From the NCBI GenBank assembly GCA_900542985.1, contig UQPQ01000006.1, positions 1 through 64,000 of the forward strand: DNA of 64,000 bases. The letters run 5' to 3'. This stretch comes from an uncultured Bacteroides sp. GTDB lineage: Bacteria > Bacteroidota > Bacteroidia > Bacteroidales > Bacteroidaceae. Positions within the stretch are counted from its first letter, which is position 1. The number at the start of each line of letters is the position of its first letter. Below, one piece after another: positions 9,177 through 17,748 of the stretch. The position numbers were made by a program, and so were the translations under genes. The notes under the pieces are model-generated. The model worked only from the letters and a program-made list of their open reading frames with translations. It had not been told where the DNA came from and did no database searches.

Positions 9177-10424
9177 TTATTCTTCATTATTTCTGTCACA
9201 ATTAACTGTTTTTAAAACGTCTTGCTTTATTTCTACATGAAAACGCTGCATCAGATTTTCCAAAAAGACTGTTTCTTTTTCTTTCCGAAAATCTTTAACA
9301 ACCTCATCGTATACATCCCGATAACTGTCCGGCCCCTTCTTCAATCGTTTTCCCATAACAAATGAATAAGCATAACGAGGATGTACAGGATACTCTCCAC
9401 ACTTAAAAGAGAGTTTATCGACATATGCATTCGTTCCTATCTGAAATAATCCCACTTCTATCTCCGAGCGGAAAATAGAGTCAGACTTTCCCCAACGTGA
9501 CAGTTCATCCGCCCATTGCTCCATAGGAAGTTTCTTTAAACGCTTCTTTATCTTCGAAGCAACCTTTTTATTGGAACAATGTACAACAGCTCCCTTAAAA
9601 TGAGGAAATTCCCATTCATACTTTTTGCGGTTCCGGTAAAAGTAATCCTCCAATTCCTGCTGAGGAAGATCATCGGGCAAAACCTTTACTCGCCTGTCCC
9701 AATACGAAGCCAATAAACCATCGTATATTTCTTTCCAATATAGAGTTTCTTCCTCTTCTGTCTGAGGATATTTTACCGGAGTAACAACATTTCCTTCCTT
9801 ACGTCCCAAGAAGCGAATAATATGAAGCCCCATCGGAGAGAAAAAAGGAGAAGAAAAATTTCCTACCTGAAGTACAGACAACTGCTCTTTAAACTCATTC
9901 AGCAAACAGACCTCAGACTCCCAGATCTCTTTCCGGTAATCTATCCGCTCCGACCATCGAGTGGCAATATCATCGAAAGAACCTCCCTGACGTAAAAAAG
10001 CATATACAGAATCCATACATGCACAAGCTTTAGCCTCTTCCTGTTTACTACCCCGTTGTGGCAGTGGTAAAGTCAGACACGAAAAACCTATTTTTTCTTC
10101 CTGTTCCACACTCTTCTGATACTTGCTATTCTGTTTCAACAAGTCCTCCCGAAGAGCCATATACTGGCGTTTAAAGTCAGGCAATGTATCCCATCGATGC
10201 ATTAATGCATCTGTTACTTTCAATTTGAAAAGGACAAAATCACTCAGATAATCCTGTGGTTTCACACGATGATGATAAGCCGCATATTTTTTCAAGTAAC
10301 GGCCAAACTCATTCGTTGTCACATTTTCTCCGTTGACACGTAACAAGACCTCATTGTTTTCTCCATAAGCCAAACACGCCATGAACAATAACAATATTCC
10401 ACATGATAAAGTCCGTTTCCACAT
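9177..10424 (-). CDS. Parvulin-type peptidyl-prolyl isomerase, exported
   Basis: A 415-residue protein with an N-terminal signal segment (about 4-21, ending CLAYGE). A SurA-like N-terminal region is followed by a recognisable parvulin-like domain around 120-215 (FLRQGGSFDDIATRWSE and FFSPMGLHIIRFLGRK, the latter resembling the GYHIIKL-type end of rotamase domains). A second, more degenerate region follows to the C-terminus (CGEYPVHPRYAYSFVMGKRL). It is the first gene of the cluster of three chaperones, OstA-like, small membrane protein and mutL. It lies 123 nt downstream of guaB; a hairpin sits in that gap. The partner substrates are unknown. Confidence 0.82.
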   Translation of the reverse strand: MWKRTLSCGILLLFMACLAYGENNEVLLRVNGENVTTNEFGRYLKKYAAYHHRVKPQDYLSDFVLFKLKVTDALMHRWDTLPDFKRQYMALREDLLKQNSKYQKSVEQEEKIGFSCLTLPLPQRGSKQEEAKACACMDSVYAFLRQGGSFDDIATRWSERIDYRKEIWESEVCLLNEFKEQLSVLQVGNFSSPFFSPMGLHIIRFLGRKEGNVVTPVKYPQTEEEETLYWKEIYDGLLASYWDRRVKVLPDDLPQQELEDYFYRNRKKYEWEFPHFKGAVVHCSNKKVASKIKKRLKKLPMEQWADELSRWGKSDSIFRSEIEVGLFQIGTNAYVDKLSFKCGEYPVHPRYAYSFVMGKRLKKGPDSYRDVYDEVVKDFRKEKETVFLENLMQRFHVEIKQDVLKTVNCDRNNEE

Positions 10425-10454
10425 AATCAGTCTAATATTCCTCTATGAACAAGC

Positions 10455-10514
10455 CATCCTGAACAAAACGGAAGCCTTTATTCAAACAATAAAGGTCACG
10501 CTTTATTCAGGATG
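10455..10514 (-). terminator. Nested inverted repeats after guaB
   Basis: A two-part structure: outer arms 10455-10463 and 10506-10514 (9 bp) enclose a perfect inner hairpin 10475-10482 / 10488-10495 (8 bp, 5-nt loop). It lies between guaB and the chaperone operon. The minus-strand flank has no U-tract, so this may be a weak attenuator, a processing site or a Rho-assisted end instead of a classical terminator. Confidence 0.45.
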
Positions 10515-10547
10515 ACAAATATATAAAACTATAATATAATTCTATCC

Positions 10548-12029
<1,482 letters not shown>

Positions 12030-12052
12030 TTATGCTTTAGATTTTATTGCGT

Positions 12053-12061
12053 GCAAATATA
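12053..12061 (-). promoter_or_regulatory. Promoter -7 element of guaB
   Basis: TATATTTGC on the minus strand matches TAnnTTTG exactly and lies 29 nt before the guaB ATG. Confidence 0.75.
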
Positions 12062-12300
12062 CATATTTTCTCCGATTTATAAAAATGCAGAAAAACTTTT
12101 TTATGTTATTTAAACTACAGGTTTGCATCGTAAATTATAGAATAATGACTGACATTTCTATATCCAAGCAATACTATTTCTTTATTAAACAACAAAATAT
12201 CTTGTGACAGCGTACGAGGAGCAAAAACACGTTTTATCCATGCTGCACAACTGCTAACAGATTCCCGAAAATATTCTTTCCATATCTATTTGTAAAAATA
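12062..12300. other. Gene-free stretch between GH92 and guaB
   Basis: The 424-nt gap between the two minus-strand genes contains the guaB promoter at one end and the GH92 terminator at the other. The remaining 240 nt is AT-rich; I see no gene, repeat or known RNA motif in it. Confidence 0.6.
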
Positions 12301-12343
12301 AAGACTGCTGTGTGGATATATAATATTTCCACACGGCAGTCTT
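12301..12343 (-). terminator. Intrinsic terminator of the GH92 gene
   Basis: A 16-bp stem (12301-12316 / 12328-12343) with one wobble pair and an 11-nt loop lies 105 nt after the GH92 stop codon. A T-rich run follows on the minus strand. It would end the mannosidase transcript. Confidence 0.8.
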
Positions 12344-12447
12344 CTTTAAAGGACAACCAATTATCGTACTATGAAAGGATATAATCTATTTTACTTCATT
12401 AAACAAATACTCAAATAGAACATCCCATCAGAATTGTCCTAATCTTT

Positions 12448-14829
12448 TCAGTCTTGATACTGGTCTTTTGGCTCACTACCCATCTCTACCCTTAAAGTAC
12501 CTCCTTCGGTTACTTTACGGAAAGGTATGTATAAAGAAGAAAGCGGTTCACCATTCCACATATACTTTTGAGCATATTTGTTAGTCTGGCTGTTATTCAC
12601 CGTTTCAATGACAAACTCTTTTCCTTTATAATAAGTAGAATCAAGTTGAATAGTAACCTTATCGAACTTCGGGCTACCCAGAGCAAACTGAGGATTGATA
12701 TTACCCAGACCGGCCACATCAAAGATTCCCAGCGAAGAAATTACATACCAGGCTCCCAACTGTCCTTGGTCTTCATCCTGTCCATATCCATAACCATGAA
12801 TACCGTCGGTTCCATAAAATTCATCCAAGATAGCACGTACCCACTTCTGAGTCAAAGACGGACGTCCAGCCTCATTGAACAGCCATGAGATATGCAAACA
12901 AGGCTCATTTCCCTGATTGTAATACGTCTGCAAACCAGAGAAAGCATCAACAGTCGTACCTCCACTGAACAGTTTATCCTGAGACCATGTAAAAATACTG
13001 TCCAAACGGGCTGTAAACTCCTCTGCACCCATCTTGGCAATCAAACCTTTTGGATTGTGAGGTACATAGAATGTATACTGATATGCATTTCCCTCCTGAA
13101 ATCCTCTCCAGACCTGCATCGGGTCGAAATCACCGATAAACTCTCCATTTTCCCAACGCGGACGGATCAGATTCAATTCCGAATCATATATTTTCTCCCA
13201 ACCTTTGGACAATTCCATCAAACGTTCATAATCTTCCTGCTTGCCCATATCCTTAGCCATTTGTGCCACAGCATAGGCACCAAACGAATATTCCAATGTA
13301 TGAGAAGCAGAGAACATCCACGATTCATCGGGCCATGGACCTTTATCCAAATGAGGCACATATCCGTATTTCAAGAATTTATCGGTATCCAGTTTTCCGG
13401 CTCCCATCGGACGATTTGTTCCATCCAGTTCATTCTTTCGCGCTGCCTGATAAGCTGCCTCTACATCAAAATCACGAATACCGCACAAATAAGCAGCCGC
13501 AATCACATTACCCAACTGATTGGTTCCCACTCCCGATACATAACGGCTATTGGCAATACCATCGCCCATCCAGCCTGCATCCTTATACACCTGCACATGC
13601 GTACTCACATAATCCGAAAGATAGTCAGGATAAGCCAAAGCCCATACCTGTACCAGTCCCCACTGGCCGCCCCATATACCATCGGTATTGTAGAACGAGA
13701 ACGCAGGTTTCCCATCTTTCATCGGAAGTTGTCCTATCGTACCGTCATTCTTCGGATAAGCTCCATTTACATCACTGGCCAATCCTCGTCCCAAAATTGC
13801 ATGATACAAGCCTGTGTAAAATTTCACTTTATCTTCTTTTGAGTTTGTTTCTACACGAATACGTCCTAAATAGTCCTCCCAAGTCCGATTAGACAACTCT
13901 TTCACATCATCGAAAGATAATTTTCCCCGTTCGGTTTCCACCTCTCTGTTCATTCTTGCATTCTCCACAGAAGTATACGAAAGGCCCACTTTGGCAGTCA
14001 CCTCTTCTCCCTGTCCGGTTTCATATGTCAGATAAGCCCCGGCTCCCACTCCTTTTATGCTTTTCTGATTTTTAAAAATCTTCTCTTTCAGGAAGGTTCC
14101 CGAAGCCACAGGCTTCTTGTCCATTTCAGCAGAGAAATACATTTTGACACTGGCTCCCTTTTGATATTTGTCGCAATATAAGGGCAAAGTCTCTACCCAT
14201 CCTTCAACCAATCCATTCTCTACGACATTCACTTCGGCATCCAATACCGGTCCGCTTTCTCCCTGACGATTACCTATATCAAACAAAACATTACTTTGTT
14301 TTCCTTCCGGGAAAGTAAATCGCATATAAGCCACACGCTGGGTAGCAGTCAGTTCTGTTTTTATATTATAATCCTTCAGCAAGACAGAGTAATAACCCGG
14401 ACGTGCGATTTCATCAGTATGATCGAAAGAAGACCGATACCCTTCTCCTTTAGAGTTGACAGGCCCCGGCACAGTTACCAGATTCCCTGTGGTAGGCATC
14501 AGCACGATACCTCCAACCTGAAATTCATGCAAACAGGGAAAGCCCTCTATCGAAGTGTCTCTGTAATCATAGCCAGTTGCCTCCCAACCTCCTTTATTAC
14601 CTACACTTGCATTGGTTGCTGATGCCGGCTTGGCCAAACCAAAAGGCAGTGCACCTGGAGCAAAATGAAACCACCGGCAATGCGCTGTACCAATCAGCGG
14701 ATTAACATATTGCGTCAACGATTCGGCTGGAGTTTCTGTCAGTTGCTTCTGCCCTTGACACGAAGCCAACAAACAAGCCATCCCCAACAAGGCTAAAACT
14801 TTCTTCGGCTGTATTTTCATCTTTTTCAT
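12448..14829 (-). CDS. GH92 alpha-mannosidase lipoprotein
   Basis: GH92 enzymes are calcium-dependent exo-alpha-mannosidases, mostly acting on alpha-1,2/1,3/1,4/1,6-mannosides of N-glycans or yeast mannan. This 793-residue copy has a lipobox LASC with Cys24, so it is membrane anchored, probably in the periplasm or on the surface. Family marks are YVNPLIGT near the N-terminus, GNEPCLHISWLFNEAGRP in the catalytic (alpha/alpha)6 domain, and DEDQGQLGAWYVISSLG near 700. In many members the latter reads N-D-D-C-G-Q-M-S-A-W, so the acidic pair is E-D here instead of D-D. Its ATG overlaps the stop of the upstream GH38 gene by 4 nt (ATGA), so the two are translationally coupled. Linkage specificity cannot be read from sequence. 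Confidence 0.93.
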   Translation of the reverse strand: MKKMKIQPKKVLALLGMACLLASCQGQKQLTETPAESLTQYVNPLIGTAHCRWFHFAPGALPFGLAKPASATNASVGNKGGWEATGYDYRDTSIEGFPCLHEFQVGGIVLMPTTGNLVTVPGPVNSKGEGYRSSFDHTDEIARPGYYSVLLKDYNIKTELTATQRVAYMRFTFPEGKQSNVLFDIGNRQGESGPVLDAEVNVVENGLVEGWVETLPLYCDKYQKGASVKMYFSAEMDKKPVASGTFLKEKIFKNQKSIKGVGAGAYLTYETGQGEEVTAKVGLSYTSVENARMNREVETERGKLSFDDVKELSNRTWEDYLGRIRVETNSKEDKVKFYTGLYHAILGRGLASDVNGAYPKNDGTIGQLPMKDGKPAFSFYNTDGIWGGQWGLVQVWALAYPDYLSDYVSTHVQVYKDAGWMGDGIANSRYVSGVGTNQLGNVIAAAYLCGIRDFDVEAAYQAARKNELDGTNRPMGAGKLDTDKFLKYGYVPHLDKGPWPDESWMFSASHTLEYSFGAYAVAQMAKDMGKQEDYERLMELSKGWEKIYDSELNLIRPRWENGEFIGDFDPMQVWRGFQEGNAYQYTFYVPHNPKGLIAKMGAEEFTARLDSIFTWSQDKLFSGGTTVDAFSGLQTYYNQGNEPCLHISWLFNEAGRPSLTQKWVRAILDEFYGTDGIHGYGYGQDEDQGQLGAWYVISSLGIFDVAGLGNINPQFALGSPKFDKVTIQLDSTYYKGKEFVIETVNNSQTNKYAQKYMWNGEPLSSLYIPFRKVTEGGTLRVEMGSEPKDQYQD

Positions 14830-17510
14830 TTTTTCATTTTCAGTTTATAAGTTTCAATCGCATATTTACCCAGTACAATTTCATTTTCCGGCTGGATTTC
14901 CTCTTCAATCAGATTAGTCTTAATCAAATCGAAAGCCTGTCCCATGCATTCGAGTTTCACCTTTTGTTCTTCTGCAGAAGTGTTGTACAGACGAACAATA
15001 AAAGAATTATCGTCTTCACATTTTTTGAATGCAGTTACCTTTACAAGAGAATTATTCGTAGTCAAGAATGAAGTCTGTTCTGCCAGCGCGGCATTTTTCT
15101 GTTGTACAGGCTGATATACAGCCACCAAAGGCGCATTGGCCGATACACCTTGTTCCTCGCGTGCAATGTTTCCACTCTCGTGAGAAGTCAATGAAAAACG
15201 GAAAGAATGGTCTCCCGGCTGGAAATAAGAATTACCCTGATAGTGGCAACTCTGGCGGGAAGCCATCAGTATCGGTTGCAAGATGGTATAACCGACCGGA
15301 TTTTCGGTTGGATCAATATAATCGGCTACTGCCACAGAAGACGACAAGGTGACCGCAACTTTTCCAGAAGAAGCACTAATCCAATTGCCGATGCCTCGTG
15401 GGTGCTGTTTACTGTTCTCTACATAATAACGTTCGCCTGCTGCTCCCGGCATTTCATCCTTACCTACTGTAAGTGCACCATAAGGTACTTCGTACGACAC
15501 TTCAGCCTGGTTCAAGGCCAGTGGCATCATCATACGGAACTCACGGTACATCACTCCTTCCCAGTTCAACAAATCAACATCGAAGTCAATCCGCTTCACA
15601 TCATGATATACCCGTATTACCTGTTCTACTACTGCATGACGAATTGGAGTACGCATTTTATAAGAAGTATAAACAGGACCGTTCTCTACCATCTCCCAGT
15701 CGGCCGCATGAAGAGTGGTCTTGTCAAAGCCTTCCATATCCGGCTGCTGCACTGCATCAAACTCACCGGCTCCATTGCCAAAAGAGCGCATGGTTATAAT
15801 CTCTCCTCCCATAAACTTATCGGTTTGAAGCAACGGTTGGTTCAACTCCTTATCCCAAATCTGACGAATACCTCCCTTCACTAATTCAATCTTATAGAAA
15901 CGGTTTTCCAACTGATTATCTTCTGCCTGATGCGATACCTGCACAGCCTCATCCGAAGGATTAACATAATAAGTATTCAACCCCATAGAAGGTGTTTCCG
16001 CCACAAAATGCAATACAGCCGATTCGATACTGCCATCGGCATAATGCGTAACTTCTGACAATTGAACCGGTATCTTTCCCCCATCGGAAGAAGTCAAGAC
16101 AAGTCCACGGGCATATCCTTCTTCAAAACGTACAGGCACCTCAGCCGGTACATTACGGGCAAACGACAGGGTATTGAACAACACCACCGGACGTCCTTTT
16201 TCCTGCTGTGTTTTTACAGATGCAGCAAGGAAACTGGTCTGATCGGAAATCATATCCTTGGCTTCTGCATATGCAAATTCAAACTTACGGCGAAATTCAT
16301 TGTCGGTCATTACTCCACCATTACCTCCCCAACCATGGTCGGGGTAAATTTTAGCTTTCCATGCCTCATTAAGCCGCTCTACCGGATAAGCATTAAATGT
16401 ACCTTCTACCAATGCCCGCGAAGCCGACAAAGCCTCTGCAGCCGGTAACATCCGGTCTGCTTCTCTGCTCTTGGTAATAGCCTGTTCGTGCGAAGGGCCG
16501 TGGATATAGAGCCATACATTAGGACGCTCACCGTAAATTTCCGGCAGGTTCTGTGTAGACAAGTCTAAAGCATTGAAAAAGTTATCAGCAGTAGCATATT
16601 CAAATTTCGGAAGGTTTACTTTTTCCCACTTTTTCTCTCCATACTGGCGGATATATTCTACCTGATTCCACTTATCAATAAACACCGGTGTATTTTTTAC
16701 AGGCTTCTGATCCCACTTCAATTCGTAATTCAGCATGGCCGGCATCACGGTATGTGCTTTCTTCACATCATTGTATTTAGTATACCACAGTACAGCCTCT
16801 TTTCCAAGTTCTTTTACTGCAGCTGTATCTTCCTTGGCCATTACGTTATAGAAATAAATATAATGGCCCGGGGTATAAGTCCGGACTTTCGACCCATCGG
16901 GAGCCTTCCAGTAAAACAACCCTCTTTCATGACGACTGATGACGAGATTATCGACTCCTGCTTTTTTCATAATCTGCGGCATTTGCAGCGTACGTCCCGG
17001 CACATCCACATTGAAGTACGACAAAGTCTGATATCCGTCGAAGTTTTTTTTCAACCAACGTGCTCCCAAATAAAATTGTCGTGCCAACGACTCTCCGGCA
17101 TACATTTCTTCGTAAGGCTGAATAAAAGTACCGCCAATACAGATACGTCCTTCCTTTATATATTTATCGAACAGAGGCTTCGATTCGGGATGCCGGTGCA
17201 AATACTCCATCACAATAGAAGTTTGCTCGATATCCATCTTAAAGGTAGGATCTTCCTGCAGACGTTCCAAGAAAGGAGTCAGCCACAATGTATCACGGTC
17301 TGCAATACACGCATCAATATGATCCAACCAGGCCAAATCCTGATGTGTGGTCGTAAACAGATAAATACTCCCCTTTCCAAGTTGTGACTCGGACAGATTT
17401 TTCAACAGCGAATATGTTTCCTTATCGCAAGTATACAACTTATCCTCGAACTGTGCATGTGCAGCAGTCAGCGAGCATAGCCCCAATACAGCTAAATACA
17501 GTTTTTTCAT
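14826..17510 (-). CDS. GH38 alpha-mannosidase, exported
   Basis: An 894-residue GH38 glycoside hydrolase with a Sec signal peptide ending AHAQ (residue 20). The zinc-binding start of the catalytic domain reads THQDLAW with His56 and Asp58, a variant of the usual HxDxxW. The probable nucleophile is Asp169 in NVDVPGRT, where better-known GH38 enzymes have a PDxFG-type motif, so this belongs to a divergent subfamily. The C-terminal beta-rich domains carry typical GH38 segments (for example NRFYKIEL and RIDFDVDLLNWEG). It overlaps the GH92 gene by 4 nt. An intergenic stretch with a 21-bp repeat array separates it from the second GH38 gene. It should trim alpha-mannosyl residues in the periplasm; the glycan source is unknown. 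Confidence 0.92.
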   Translation of the reverse strand: MKKLYLAVLGLCSLTAAHAQFEDKLYTCDKETYSLLKNLSESQLGKGSIYLFTTTHQDLAWLDHIDACIADRDTLWLTPFLERLQEDPTFKMDIEQTSIVMEYLHRHPESKPLFDKYIKEGRICIGGTFIQPYEEMYAGESLARQFYLGARWLKKNFDGYQTLSYFNVDVPGRTLQMPQIMKKAGVDNLVISRHERGLFYWKAPDGSKVRTYTPGHYIYFYNVMAKEDTAAVKELGKEAVLWYTKYNDVKKAHTVMPAMLNYELKWDQKPVKNTPVFIDKWNQVEYIRQYGEKKWEKVNLPKFEYATADNFFNALDLSTQNLPEIYGERPNVWLYIHGPSHEQAITKSREADRMLPAAEALSASRALVEGTFNAYPVERLNEAWKAKIYPDHGWGGNGGVMTDNEFRRKFEFAYAEAKDMISDQTSFLAASVKTQQEKGRPVVLFNTLSFARNVPAEVPVRFEEGYARGLVLTSSDGGKIPVQLSEVTHYADGSIESAVLHFVAETPSMGLNTYYVNPSDEAVQVSHQAEDNQLENRFYKIELVKGGIRQIWDKELNQPLLQTDKFMGGEIITMRSFGNGAGEFDAVQQPDMEGFDKTTLHAADWEMVENGPVYTSYKMRTPIRHAVVEQVIRVYHDVKRIDFDVDLLNWEGVMYREFRMMMPLALNQAEVSYEVPYGALTVGKDEMPGAAGERYYVENSKQHPRGIGNWISASSGKVAVTLSSSVAVADYIDPTENPVGYTILQPILMASRQSCHYQGNSYFQPGDHSFRFSLTSHESGNIAREEQGVSANAPLVAVYQPVQQKNAALAEQTSFLTTNNSLVKVTAFKKCEDDNSFIVRLYNTSAEEQKVKLECMGQAFDLIKTNLIEEEIQPENEIVLGKYAIETYKLKMKK

Positions 17511-17576
17511 AGTGCTAAAAGTATGATTCTATTATTCTATTCTTATGCTTAGTTCTATCATTCTATCTTATTTGAA

Positions 17577-17660
17577 CAAGAGTTCAACCGGCGTCGACGA
17601 TTATGCATCCAACGTCGCTGAACGTTCATTCGACGACGTTGGATATACATTCAGCGTCGT
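17577..17660 (-). repeat. Array of four degenerate 21-bp units (array A)
   Basis: Read on the minus strand, four contiguous 21-bp units (17660-17640, 17639-17619, 17618-17598, 17597-17577) follow the pattern ACGACGYYGRATRNA plus six variable bases. The same consensus and the same unit count occur at 28282-28365. The array lies in the 238-nt gap between two GH38 genes and is much richer in CpG than its surroundings. It also folds: 17607-17617 pairs with 17634-17644 over 11 bp. No coding function is apparent. Confidence 0.75.
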
Positions 17661-17748
17661 CAAACATAACGAGTAAAGTTCATCAGCATATAATGATTCT
17701 TCTACCGTTTCACTTTAACCCGTCTTCATATAGTCTTAAAAAGCGGTA

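Noticed and set aside
12062..12300. A riboswitch or small RNA between GH92 and guaB
   Set aside because: No purine- or ppGpp-type riboswitch core or strong hairpin was recognised apart from the GH92 terminator.
12892..13842. A 316-codon open frame antisense to GH92
   Set aside because: It is a shadow of the conserved GH92 gene and shows no signal, domain or start context.
17577..17660. CRISPR array
   Set aside because: The units are only 21 bp, degenerate, contiguous without unique spacers of constant size, and no cas genes are near.
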